From a bacterium (GTDB taxonomy: Bacteria; Chloroflexota; Dormibacteria; Aeolococcales; Bog-877): a stretch of DNA of 45,718 bases. The translations under genes were made by a program, and so were the position numbers. Where the stretch lies: assembly GCA_021785655.1 (NCBI GenBank), contig JAJYET010000017.1, positions 1 to 45,718 of the forward strand, given 5' to 3'. The notes beneath the pieces were generated by a model. It saw nothing but the letters and a program-made list of their open reading frames with translations, searched no databases and was not told the DNA's origin. Below, piece by piece: positions 24,155-31,850 of the stretch (position 1 is the stretch's first letter; every line of letters starts with the position of its first letter).

Positions 24155-24229
24155 GTGCAGGAGCCTTGCTTCAGGTCCCGGGACCTCTGCGCGCCGGGTC
24201 CCGCCGAAGGCGGTGGGAGCCCTTGGTGA
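24155..24229 (+). CDS. Leaderless upstream ORF overlapping the SCO1-TlpA start
   Basis: A 24-codon frame starting GTG-CAG-GAG, 7 bases after a -10-like TAGGAT. It ends in TGA that overlaps the GTG start of the SCO1-TlpA gene (GTGA at 24226-24229). The peptide has two Cys (residues 5 and 12) and ends in Trp. It may be a leader peptide that couples or attenuates translation of the downstream redox/copper chaperone. Evidence is positional only. Confidence 0.4.
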   Translation: MQEPCFRSRDLCAPGPAEGGGSPW

Positions 24230-25827
24230 GCCTGGCTTCCAGGTGGGGCTCGAGCAGGGGTCGGGCAGCCCTGGCCACGGTGCTCGGGGCCCTCGTGATT
24301 GCCTCCGGCGCCTCATACTGGCTCACTCACCGGTCCCCGCCAACCGGACGGGTCCTCATCCTGATGACGGTGGCGGCGCCCTCCGCACCGGGCGAGTTCG
24401 ACCTCCGGGGGAAGCTTTCCTCCCTCGCCCTGCGAGGGGCGGGTGGGGCCGCCGGGGAGGTGTCGCTGCATCTCGACACTTCGTTCTCTCTGACGCGATC
24501 GGCACTGGCTCCCGGGACGGCCGCGGCCACGGTCGTGGGGATCCCCGCCGGCACTTACGGGACGGCCCAGCTCACGTACAGCTTGGGGGGGCGCCAGGTG
24601 GTGGCCAGCAGCCCAGTGCGCCTCCAGGTGACAGCCGGCCAGCTGGCTCCGCTGCTCTTCTCGTTCCACCTTCCCCGGGCGGGCCGGCCCTCCCTGCAGG
24701 CCGCCTACGGCGGCAACCAGGAGGTCAACTTCGGACTCCAGGTCGCCGCCGGCACGGTGATGTCCGTGCCCCAGGTCACCCTCACCGACCAGTTCGGACA
24801 TCCGGTCAGCCTGCGGGAGTATCGCGGCAAGGTGGTGATCCTCGCCAACTTCCTGACCGAGTGCCAGGAGACCTGCCCGCTGGTTGCCGCGGCCCTGCTC
24901 CAGCTCCAGCGGGTGGTGGACCGGGAGCAGCTTCAGGGAAGGGTGCAGATCGTGGAGGTGACCCAGGACCCGGCGGGCGACACCCCGCCGATCCTGCGCC
25001 GCTACCAGCAGCGCTTCGGGCTCAGCTGGCCCCTCCTGACCGGCAGCCAGGCCACCATAGATAGGTTCTGGGCGCAGCTGAAGGTGCCGCCGGTGGAGGC
25101 CCTGCCCTGGAACGGCCCAGCGCAGGTGGACCAGTTCAGCGGACTGCCCGAGCCCTACAACCTGGTCCACGCCTCGGTGTTGGATGTGATCAACCCGGAG
25201 GGGTACGTGGTCACGGAGTACCAGTCCTGGCCCCAGCTCAGCGCGAACAGCCTGCCCAAGACCATCCACACCTACCTGGACAGCCAGGGCCTGCAGCAGC
25301 TCCACTCGGGCGGCAGCTGGACGCCCCAGTCCCTGCTCGACAGCATCACCCCCCTGCTCCGACAGGAGGGGGTGTACACCAGCCTGGGGGCCACCGGGGG
25401 GGTGGCGGCGGTCGGTCGGCCCGCCCCTGGCTTTGTCCTGCCTTCCACCACGGGCGGGAGGGGGTCTCTCGCGGCCGACCCGGGTCACCCGGTCCTGATC
25501 GACTTCTGGGCCACCTGGTGCACCAACTGCCGGGCCGACATGCGGCTGGTGACCAGCCAGGCCCAGCGCTACCGCGGCCGGGGCCTGCAGCTCCTGCTGG
25601 TGGACTACGAGGAGTCCCGATCCACGGTCCTTGGCTTCCTGCGCCAGCAGGCCATCCCGGTGCCGAGCCTCCTGGACTCCTCGGGCCAGATCGCCCTCCG
25701 CTACGGGGTGCCCGGATTGCCCGTGGCCGTCTTCGTCTCCAGCTCCGGCCGCATCGCCGCGATCCAGGTGGGACAGCTTCAGCCCCAGGAGCTGGCCCAG
25801 GATCTGGCGAAGATCCTGGGCTCCTGA
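24226..25827 (+). CDS. SCO1/SenC-TlpA fusion, cytochrome oxidase assembly
   Basis: A 533-residue protein combining two thioredoxin-fold domains. After an N-terminal membrane helix (residues about 13-32) comes a beta-rich region of about 140 residues. A SCO1/SenC domain (about 175-355) follows, with copper-binding C213/C217 in CQETCPL and H315 in NLVHASV. Residues about 395-533 are a TlpA/ResA-like thioredoxin domain with W-C-T-N-C (C432, C435). SCO proteins deliver copper or reduce the CuA-site cysteines of cytochrome oxidase subunit II, and TlpA keeps apo-CuA and SCO reduced, so one polypeptide could do both steps outside the membrane. The heme O synthase gene follows. GTG at 24226 has GGGAG about 7 bases upstream. 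Confidence 0.88.
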   Translation: MSLASRWGSSRGRAALATVLGALVIASGASYWLTHRSPPTGRVLILMTVAAPSAPGEFDLRGKLSSLALRGAGGAAGEVSLHLDTSFSLTRSALAPGTAAATVVGIPAGTYGTAQLTYSLGGRQVVASSPVRLQVTAGQLAPLLFSFHLPRAGRPSLQAAYGGNQEVNFGLQVAAGTVMSVPQVTLTDQFGHPVSLREYRGKVVILANFLTECQETCPLVAAALLQLQRVVDREQLQGRVQIVEVTQDPAGDTPPILRRYQQRFGLSWPLLTGSQATIDRFWAQLKVPPVEALPWNGPAQVDQFSGLPEPYNLVHASVLDVINPEGYVVTEYQSWPQLSANSLPKTIHTYLDSQGLQQLHSGGSWTPQSLLDSITPLLRQEGVYTSLGATGGVAAVGRPAPGFVLPSTTGGRGSLAADPGHPVLIDFWATWCTNCRADMRLVTSQAQRYRGRGLQLLLVDYEESRSTVLGFLRQQAIPVPSLLDSSGQIALRYGVPGLPVAVFVSSSGRIAAIQVGQLQPQELAQDLAKILGS

Positions 25828-25893
25828 GTTTTCGGCCCAGGCCGGGTCGGTTCCCCCGGTTGGCCGGAGATGGGGCGGCCGGCGCGGCGGCGA

Positions 25894-25899
25894 TATGAT
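25894..25899 (+). promoter_or_regulatory. -10 box before ctaB
   Basis: TATGAT lies in the 122-base gap before the heme O synthase domain. A Shine-Dalgarno GGGAGG follows at 25936-25941. Confidence 0.45.
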
Positions 25900-26033
25900 C
25901 GTTCCCGCAGGTCTGTCGTGGTTGCGGTGCTGTCAGGGAGGAAGGTGTCATCGCGGACTCCGCGCTAGCCAGGGCCGCGGCGGAGGGGGATCTGCTGGCA
26001 GCCCCGGGGCTGGCCTCCCGGCCACTGCTCCAG

Positions 26034-26888
26034 TTGCTGCGGGACTACCTCAGCCTCACCAAGCCAGGGGTGATGAGCCTGCTCCTCGTCACCGAGTTCT
26101 TGGCCATGGTCACCGCCGCCCGGGGCTTCCCCGGGTGGGGTCCCAGCCTGGTGGCGCTCCTCGGGGGGGCGCTTTCCGCCGGCGGGGCGTCCGCGGTCAA
26201 CTGCTGGTACGACCGGGACATCGACGCCGTCATGGGGCGGACCCGCAACCGCCCCGTCCCGGCGGGGAGGATCTCCCCCAACCGGGCCATCGCCTTTGGT
26301 CTGGTCCTCAGCGCCCTCGGCTTCGCCACCTTCCTCTGGCTGGCCAATCCTGTCGCCGCCGCGCTCTCGGTCGTCGGCGGAGCCTACTACGTGTTCGTCT
26401 ACACCCTCTGGCTGAAGCGCACGACCAAGGAGAACATCGTGATCGGGGGCGCCGCGGGCGCCGTGCCGCCACTGGTGGGATGGGCGGTGGTGACCCATGG
26501 GGTGGGGCCGGTCGGCCTGGCCCTCTCCCTGCTGATCTTCCTCTGGACCCCGCCGCACTTCTGGGCGCTCTCCCTGATAGTGCGCCGCGACTACCAGGCC
26601 GCCGGGGTGCCGATGCGGCCGGTGGAGCTGGGGGTGAGCCGCACCCGCCAGGCCATCCTCACCTACACCCTGGTGATGGTCCTGGCCAGCCTGGCCCTGG
26701 CGGTGTGGCTGGGTCCGGTGGAGCTGGCGGTGGCGGGCGGGCTCGGCGGGGTCTTCCTCTACCTCGCCTTTCGGGTGCTGCAGGAGGGCCGGTCGATGCG
26801 CTGGGCCCGCCAGCTCTTCCGGTATTCCATCGTCTACCTGTTCGCCTTCTTCCTCTGCACCGCCCTGGTGGCCGCCCTGGTCCGCTGA
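26034..26888 (+). CDS. ctaB: Protoheme IX farnesyltransferase (heme O synthase)
   Basis: A polytopic UbiA-type prenyltransferase that adds a farnesyl group to heme B to make heme O for cytochrome oxidases. The Asp-rich prenyl-diphosphate motif is 'NCWYDRDIDAVMGRTRNRP', with 'YTLWLKRTTKENIVIGGAAGAVPPLVGW' and 'PPHFWALSLIVRRDYQAAGVPM' also conserved. About eight to nine membrane helices are present. The TTG at 26034 gives 284 residues starting exactly at the conserved LRDYLSLTKPGVM and lacks a ribosome-binding site. The frame is open upstream with no ATG/GTG, but a strong GGGAGG (25936-25941) lies 8 bases before an in-frame ATC at 25950, which would give 312 residues. The true start is unresolved. 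Confidence 0.92.
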   Translation: MLRDYLSLTKPGVMSLLLVTEFLAMVTAARGFPGWGPSLVALLGGALSAGGASAVNCWYDRDIDAVMGRTRNRPVPAGRISPNRAIAFGLVLSALGFATFLWLANPVAAALSVVGGAYYVFVYTLWLKRTTKENIVIGGAAGAVPPLVGWAVVTHGVGPVGLALSLLIFLWTPPHFWALSLIVRRDYQAAGVPMRPVELGVSRTRQAILTYTLVMVLASLALAVWLGPVELAVAGGLGGVFLYLAFRVLQEGRSMRWARQLFRYSIVYLFAFFLCTALVAALVR

Positions 26889-26906
26889 CCGCCACCCCGG
26901 AGGAGC

Positions 26907-27932
26907 TCAGCCAGCGAGGCGCCCCAGGAACCGATTCTCCGCCTCGTATTCGAAGTAGGGGGAGAAGTAGCCGCCTTCCAGCCCGGGCGGGTGGGGCCCT
27001 GACTGGGAGGCTTCTGCGAGCCAGTCCAGCTCCTCGGCCACGGTCGTGGCGTGGCCGCCCGCCGGCCGGTACCCCAGGAGTTCGGCGGCCGAGGTGTTGA
27101 GGACGACCGGGGATGGACGGTTCCAGGGACGATCCCCCAGCCCCGAGGGAGAGTCGTCCGGCAGCAGCACCTCCTGCCAGTGGTGCCCCGGGTGAGCCGC
27201 CACCCGGGAGATCTCCAGGGCCCGCGGAGCGTCCGGGTCAGCAGCGTTCAGCACCCGCCGCCCGGGCTTCTCGGCCACCAGCTGGACAAGGGCGGCGAGG
27301 TTTGCGGCCGACGTTGGATGGTCGACACCGCTCCCACTTCGGGCCAGGAGCACACACGGCCGCCAATCCAGGGCGCGTTTCACGAAGACCCACTCACGGG
27401 GTGGGCGAGCCCTTCGGCCGTGGACCTTGGAGGGGCGCAACACCGAGACCGGGGCGCCCCTCTCCAGGAGGATCCGCTCGGCCGCCACCTTGTGGCGCCC
27501 GTATCCCTCTCTGGTGTCCGCGGCTCAGCCTCTGTCCGGCGCCAGGGTGGGCTGATCCTCCCCAATGGGGCCTCCGAAACGCGCCGGTTGGCCAGAGTTG
27601 GAGTGCCGTCCCTGGGCGTCCACGTATACGGCCTTGCTGGAGATCATCACCGGGCTGCCCACGAGGGGCAGCAGGGGCAGCAGGACGCGGGCGTCGGCCG
27701 CGCTGAAGCAGATGCGGTCCGGAAGCAGGTCCACCCCCGGACCCAGGGCGGCGATCGCCTCCTGATCGGTGCGCTCCACGGCTCGGAAGCGCCCGCCCTG
27801 CTCCAAGAGCGTGGGGCCCAGGTGGGCCTCATCTCTCCCGGTGACGGTCACCCGCCATCCCCGGGTGAGAAGCCGACGGGCCACGGCCGTCCCGATCGCA
27901 CCGGTGCCGCCCAGGATCAGAGCTCCCGCCAC
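26907..27932 (-). pseudogene. NAD-dependent epimerase/dehydratase broken by an in-frame TGA
   Basis: Two segments in the same reading frame, 27525-27932 (N-terminal) and 26907-27524 (C-terminal), are separated by a single TGA at 27525-27527. The first carries the Rossmann motif 'ALILGGTGAIGTAVARRLL' and 'VMISSKAVYVDAQGR'. The second opens with the YxxxK-type active site in 'EGYGRHKVAAERILLERGAPVSVLRPSKVHG'. Both active-site parts of the extended SDR fold are needed, so the stop abolishes the enzyme unless it is read through or is a base error. A GTG just after YGRHK could restart translation but would lack the catalytic Tyr and Lys. The GTG start at 27932 has TAGCGT 6 bases upstream. TGA is the normal stop elsewhere in the window. 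Confidence 0.8.
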
Positions 27933-27938
27933 CGACCA

Positions 27939-27944
27939 ACGCTA
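27939..27944 (-). promoter_or_regulatory. -10 box of the broken epimerase gene
   Basis: TAGCGT on the minus strand, 6 bases before the GTG at 27932, so the promoter and start look intact. Confidence 0.45.
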
Positions 27945-27974
27945 CCGCGCCAGGCAGCCCGGGTCCGGCGCTGC

Positions 27975-27980
27975 GACAAT
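27975..27980 (+). promoter_or_regulatory. -10-like box of the PPK2 leader ORF
   Basis: GACAAT (4 of 6 bases of TATAAT) lies 6 bases before the ATG of a 20-codon upstream ORF at 27987. Confidence 0.35.
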
Positions 27981-27986
27981 CGCCCG

Positions 27987-28049
27987 ATGGGCTGCCACTC
28001 GCACATCGGGAAGCCCGACCGTGAGGCAGTTCCGGGGACCGGGCCGTGA
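27987..28049 (+). CDS. Leaderless upstream ORF overlapping the PPK2 start
   Basis: A 20-codon frame (starts ATG-GGC-TGC-CAC) with its TGA overlapping the GTG of PPK2 (GTGA at 28046-28049). It has one Cys, two His and ends in Gly-Pro. Positional evidence only: a -10-like GACAAT at 6 bases and no Shine-Dalgarno. PPK2 itself has no ribosome-binding site, which supports delivery of ribosomes by coupling. Confidence 0.4.
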   Translation: MGCHSHIGKPDREAVPGTGP

Positions 28050-28939
28050 GGCTGCCCCGGGAGCTGGTCCGCGAGCTGCGAGTGACCCCCGGACGGGCGG
28101 CCGGCCTCGCTGAGAGGCCCACCGACCGGATCAGGACCAGGTGGCCGGGTGGGGGAGGCGCGCGGCAGCTGGTCGAGGAGGACCTGGCCGAGTTCGTGCA
28201 GGAGCTGGAGCACGCCCAGGAGCTCCTCTACGCCAGTGCCACCAACTCCGTCCTGGTCGTGCTCCAGGCCCAGGATGCCGCCGGCAAGGACGGCACCATC
28301 AAGCACGTGATGTCCGGGCTGAATCCCCAGGGCTGCCGGGTGTACGCCTTCAAGCAGCCCTCCCGGGAGGAGCTGACCCACGACTTCCTCTGGCGCTACC
28401 AGCAGCGGCTCCCGGCTCGCGGCGAGATCGCGATCTTCAACCGCTCCTACTACGAGGAGGTGCTGGTGGTGCGGGTGCATCCGGAGCTGCTGGGTTCGTC
28501 CCTTCCGGGGCCCGGCGCAGCCCTGGAGCGGTTCTGGCGTCGCCGCTTCCAGGACATCAACGCCTTCGAGCGCCATCTCCATCGCCAGGGCACCAGGGTG
28601 GTGAAGGTGTTCCTGCACGTGTCCCGGGAGGAGCAGCGCCTCCGCCTGCTGGAGCGGCTGGAGGACCGCCAGAAGTGGTGGAAGTTCTCCCCGGGGGACC
28701 TCGCCGAACGGCGCCTCTGGGACTCCTACCAGCGCTGCTACGAGGAGGCGATCACCGCCACCTCCACCAGCTGGGCCCCCTGGCATGTGGTTCCCGCCGA
28801 CCACAAGTACCAGCTCCGGGCGCTGGTTGGGGGGGTGGTGGTGGAGGCGATCTCCCAGCTGGACATGCGGCTCCCGCCTCCCGATGGTCCGGCGCGCGAG
28901 GAGATGGCGCGGGCCCGAAAGGAGCTGCTCGGCGGCTGA
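28046..28939 (+). CDS. PPK2-family polyphosphate:nucleotide phosphotransferase
   Basis: A 297-residue kinase of the one-domain PPK2 family that moves phosphate between polyphosphate and nucleotides. Walker A is 'QDAAGKDGT' (residues 76-84), the lid/Walker B region is '[17 protein letters not shown]' (about 131-147), and the C-terminal '[30 protein letters not shown]' and '[14 protein letters not shown]' are hallmark segments. It most likely phosphorylates AMP or ADP from polyphosphate, supporting energy buffering. Which nucleotide is preferred cannot be read from sequence. Start GTG 28046 is overlapped by the stop of a leader ORF. Confidence 0.92.
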   Translation: MRLPRELVRELRVTPGRAAGLAERPTDRIRTRWPGGGGARQLVEEDLAEFVQELEHAQELLYASATNSVLVVLQAQDAAGKDGTIKHVMSGLNPQGCRVYAFKQPSREELTHDFLWRYQQRLPARGEIAIFNRSYYEEVLVVRVHPELLGSSLPGPGAALERFWRRRFQDINAFERHLHRQGTRVVKVFLHVSREEQRLRLLERLEDRQKWWKFSPGDLAERRLWDSYQRCYEEAITATSTSWAPWHVVPADHKYQLRALVGGVVVEAISQLDMRLPPPDGPAREEMARARKELLGG

Positions 28940-28952
28940 GCGTCCGCACTGC

Positions 28953-28958
28953 TACATT
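28953..28958 (+). promoter_or_regulatory. -10 box of the aldo/keto reductase gene
   Basis: TACATT lies 6 bases before the GTG at 28965 and 13 bases after the PPK2 stop, so the gene can be transcribed separately as a leaderless mRNA. Confidence 0.45.
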
Positions 28959-28964
28959 GGCCAG

Positions 28965-29975
28965 GTGAGCCATGGCACCGTTCCCACCCGCCGTCTGGGC
29001 CGGGGAGGGGCGGAGGTCTCCGCTCTCGGCCTGGGCTGCATGGGCATGTCCCAGTCCTACGGGCCAGCCGATGAGGCCGAGTCGCTGCGCACCCTGGACC
29101 GCGCCCTGGAGCTGGGGGTGGACTTCCTGGACACCGCCGACGCCTACGGTGACGGGGCCAACGAGCGGCTCCTGGCCCGGGCCCTGCGGGGCCGTCGGGA
29201 GCGGGTCTTCCTGGCCACCAAGTTCGGTATCCGCCACGACGGCCCGATGGGCAGCTCCATCTGCGGCCGCCCAGAATACGTGCGCCGCAGCTGCGAGGCC
29301 TCCCTGGCCCGGCTGGCGACCGACCACATCGACCTCTACTACCAGCACCGGGTGGACCCCGAGGTCCCGATCGAGGAGACCGTGGGGGCGATGGCCGGGC
29401 TGGTGCGGGAGGGCAAGGTCCGCCACCTCGGCCTCTCCGAGGCCAGCGCGGATTCCCTGACCCGGGCCTTCTCCGTCCACCCCATCTCCGCCCTGCAGAG
29501 CGAGTGGTCGCTCTGGACCCGCGATCTCGAGCGGGAGGTGCTGGGAGTGGCCCGCTCCCTGGGGGTCGGGATCGTCCCCTACAGCCCGCTCGGCCGGGGC
29601 TTCCTTTCGGGCCGGCTCCGCCGCCCAGAGGACTTCGCCGCCGACGACTTCCGCCGCCAGCATCCCCGCTTCCAGGGGGAGAACTTCGAGCGCAACCTGG
29701 AGCTGGTGGCCCAGGTGGAGAGGTTGGCGGGGGAGCTGGGGGCGACCCCGGCCCAGCTGGCTATCGCCTGGTTGCTCCACCAGGGCGAGGACGTCATCCC
29801 AATTCCCGGGACCAAGCGGGTCTCCACCCTGGAGGAGAACGTGGCGGCGGCGGCGCTGGCCCTTACCGAAGAGCAGATGCGGGCCCTCTCCGGCCTCTTC
29901 CCCCCGGGAGCCGCCGCCGGGGACCGCTACCCTGACGCCTCCTACCGATACGGGGACAGCCCCCGCCCCGACTGA
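28965..29975 (+). CDS. Aldo/keto reductase
   Basis: A 336-residue NADPH-dependent TIM-barrel reductase, similar to the YghZ/pyridoxal-reductase-like AKR group. The tetrad is visible: Asp and Tyr in '[12 protein letters not shown]', Lys in 'VFLATKFG' and His in 'YYQHRVDP'. The cofactor-binding end is '[19 protein letters not shown]'. It reduces aldehydes or ketones of unknown identity. The frame extends upstream into PPK2, but the GTG at 28965 is supported by its domain start and by the -10 box at 6 bases. Confidence 0.93.
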   Translation: MSHGTVPTRRLGRGGAEVSALGLGCMGMSQSYGPADEAESLRTLDRALELGVDFLDTADAYGDGANERLLARALRGRRERVFLATKFGIRHDGPMGSSICGRPEYVRRSCEASLARLATDHIDLYYQHRVDPEVPIEETVGAMAGLVREGKVRHLGLSEASADSLTRAFSVHPISALQSEWSLWTRDLEREVLGVARSLGVGIVPYSPLGRGFLSGRLRRPEDFAADDFRRQHPRFQGENFERNLELVAQVERLAGELGATPAQLAIAWLLHQGEDVIPIPGTKRVSTLEENVAAAALALTEEQMRALSGLFPPGAAAGDRYPDASYRYGDSPRPD

Positions 29976-29984
29976 AGGGCGGCC

Positions 29985-31172
29985 TCAGCCGGCGCGACGC
30001 AGGGAGGAGGGGGAGAGGTCGGACACCCGGGCGTGCCCGCTCAGCCCCACGGTGAGGTCCAGCTCCGCCAGCAGGCAGCGGAGGACGTGCCGGACACCTT
30101 CCTCGCCGCCCACCGCCAACCCGTAAACATAGGGGCGGCCGACAAGGACCGCGCGGGCGCCCAGTGCCAGAGCCTTGGCGCAGTCGGCTCCGGACCGGAT
30201 TCCCGAGTCAAATAGCAGGGGGATGGGCGGGGACGAGCTGGCGACATCCACGAGACAGTCCAGGGCGGCGGCGGCACCATCGACCTGGCGGCCACCGTGA
30301 TTGGAGACCACCACGGCGGCGGCCCCGGCCGCGGCCGCCTGGTGGGCATCTTCCGGGCGGCAGATCCCCTTGACCACGATGGGCAGGCGGGTCTGGCCCC
30401 GCAGCCACGATAGGTCCTCCCAGCGCAGCCCGGGATGGTTGAAGATCCGGCTCCAGAGAGCGATCGCCGCCGCCGGGTCGACCTCCGGGTCGGCCGCCAG
30501 CCGGGAGCGGAAGACGGCGTCAGAGAGGTAGTTGGCCAACCCTTCCCCGGTGAGGAACGGCAGGTAGCCGTTGGCGAGGTCACGGGGGCGCCACGCCAGG
30601 GACCAGGTGTCCACGGTGACCACCAGGGCCGAGTACCCGGCCGCCTCGGCTCGGCCCACCAGGCTCAGGGCCAGCTCCCGGTCGTCTGGCCAGTAGAGCT
30701 GGAACCACCCAACTCCCCCCGGTGCCGCCTGGAGCTCAGCGGCAACCCGCTCCAGTTCGGTGCTGGACACGGTGGAAAGGACGACCGGTACCCCGAGGCC
30801 CGCCGCGGCCCGGGCAACCTTGATTTCGGCCGCCTCCGCGACGGCGCCCAGGGCGCCAATAGGGGCCAGCAGCAGGGGGGTGGGCAGCTTGGCCCCCAGG
30901 AGCTCCACGGAGAGGTCCCGCTCTGCCGTCCCCAGGAGCTGCCGGGGCAGGAGGCTCCACCTCCGGAAGGCCTCGAGGTTGGCTGTCGCGGTCTGCTCGA
31001 GCCCCGCGGAGCCGGCCACGTAGCCGAAGGCCCGGGGCGCCATCAGCTCACGGGCCCTCGCCTCCATCTCCGTGGCGGTCAGGGGCAGCGTTGGGACCTG
31101 CCCCCGGCTGCCCCGGAGGTAGATCTCCTGCTCGTAGTCGGCGAACCGGGGCACCGGCAGGTCAGCCCGCAC
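29985..31172 (-). CDS. FMN-dependent alpha-hydroxy-acid oxidase (lactate monooxygenase-like)
   Basis: A 395-residue enzyme of the glycolate/lactate oxidase family. Key pieces are 'ARELMAPRAFGYVAGSAGLEQTATANLEAF' (N-terminal), 'LLLAPIGALGAV', 'WFQLYWPDDREL', the catalytic 'VVVSNHGGRQVDGA' with His/Arg, and 'LLFDSGIRSGADCAKALALGARAVLVGRPYVYG' binding FMN phosphate. Length and the long loop near residues 190-250 fit lactate 2-monooxygenase of actinobacteria. It oxidises an L-2-hydroxy acid using O2. The GTG start lies 11 bases inside the upstream TfoX-like gene, so they form one operon. Confidence 0.9.
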   Translation of the reverse strand: MRADLPVPRFADYEQEIYLRGSRGQVPTLPLTATEMEARARELMAPRAFGYVAGSAGLEQTATANLEAFRRWSLLPRQLLGTAERDLSVELLGAKLPTPLLLAPIGALGAVAEAAEIKVARAAAGLGVPVVLSTVSSTELERVAAELQAAPGGVGWFQLYWPDDRELALSLVGRAEAAGYSALVVTVDTWSLAWRPRDLANGYLPFLTGEGLANYLSDAVFRSRLAADPEVDPAAAIALWSRIFNHPGLRWEDLSWLRGQTRLPIVVKGICRPEDAHQAAAAGAAAVVVSNHGGRQVDGAAAALDCLVDVASSSPPIPLLFDSGIRSGADCAKALALGARAVLVGRPYVYGLAVGGEEGVRHVLRCLLAELDLTVGLSGHARVSDLSPSSLRRAG

Positions 31173-31563
31173 CGGGTGAGGGGACGTGGGTGAAAGCCTC
31201 CTCGGACAGCGTCCGCCACAGCCCGGGGCCGTGGGTGGGGACGGCCGCCCAGGCCGGCGCCGGGAAGCCCCGGCCGGTGGTGAACGACTCCCCCAACCCC
31301 TGGTCGATCAGCTCGCGGCGCCTGACCTCCGGCAGCTTGACCACCAGCTGTCCGCGGCTCATGAGGGCCAAGATCCGGCCGCGCACCTTGAGGGCGTCGG
31401 CGCCGAACCGCCCCCTTGGTCCGCCGGGGACGGGCAGGCCGGTGTCAGGTCGGCCCGCGAACCGGGCAGCGAGACGGCTGAAGCTGTCGACCTGCTCCGG
31501 GAGCGGGGCCCCTCGACCTCCGGGGCCGGATCTTGCGTCCTCGGCCAGCGCACGCTTGGGCAT
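31162..31563 (-). CDS. TfoX/Sxy or MmcQ/YjbR-like protein
   Basis: A 133-residue protein. The central part 'GADALKVRGRILALMSRGQLVVKLPEVRRRELIDQGLGESFTTGRGFPAPAWAAVP' matches small TfoX N-terminal/YjbR-type proteins that carry a winged beta-sheet fold of unclear biochemical role. The ATG at 31563 is chosen, although it lacks a strong ribosome-binding site. TACCAT 10 bases upstream may be a -10 box. The open frame upstream has arbitrary composition. The 3' end overlaps the lactate-monooxygenase gene by 11 bases. Function remains unknown. Confidence 0.68.
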   Translation of the reverse strand: MPKRALAEDARSGPGGRGAPLPEQVDSFSRLAARFAGRPDTGLPVPGGPRGRFGADALKVRGRILALMSRGQLVVKLPEVRRRELIDQGLGESFTTGRGFPAPAWAAVPTHGPGLWRTLSEEAFTHVPSPGAG

Positions 31564-31751
31564 GGTGGCGGAGATGGTACCAACGGTCGCCCGGCCGCAG
31601 CGGGCCGCTGGGCCTCCGAGATGAGAGGTGGCGCCCCCCGCCCTCGGCTGACAATTGAACTTGCAAAGGCCAAGTCCCGCCGCAGCCTTACATTCGCATG
31701 CTACCGGGACTGCTGCGCCGCCGCACTTCGGGGATGAACTGGCCGGTCCGC

Positions 31752-31781
31752 TTGACATTGGCCATTGGTCGCTGCTAACCT
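31752..31781 (+). promoter_or_regulatory. Promoter of the APC permease gene
   Basis: A consensus -35 box TTGACA (31752-31757) is 18 bases upstream of TAACCT (31776-31781). A leader of about 65 bases with a GGGGGAAG ribosome-binding site precedes the GTG at 31851. Confidence 0.6.
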
Positions 31782-31850
31782 CGCGCGACCGGAACCTTGC
31801 GTGCGCCCGGGTGGTGCAGGTCACGACCGAGTTGGTAGGGGGAAGCAGAG

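Noticed and set aside
24313-25488. A 391-codon minus-strand frame opposite SCO1-TlpA
   Set aside because: It has no recognisable domain and opposes a gene with clear active-site motifs.
25945-25968. GTG at 25945 as the start of ctaB
   Set aside because: It is in another frame and meets TAG after seven codons. Only a frameshift error would make it the start.
25631-27100. A 489-codon plus-strand frame over ctaB
   Set aside because: It is out of frame with the clear UbiA motifs and has arbitrary Gly/Arg/Pro composition.
27525-27527. TGA as selenocysteine or a reassigned sense codon
   Set aside because: TGA ends most other genes in the window, and the position is a loop before the active site, not a redox site. 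A nonsense change or base error is simpler.
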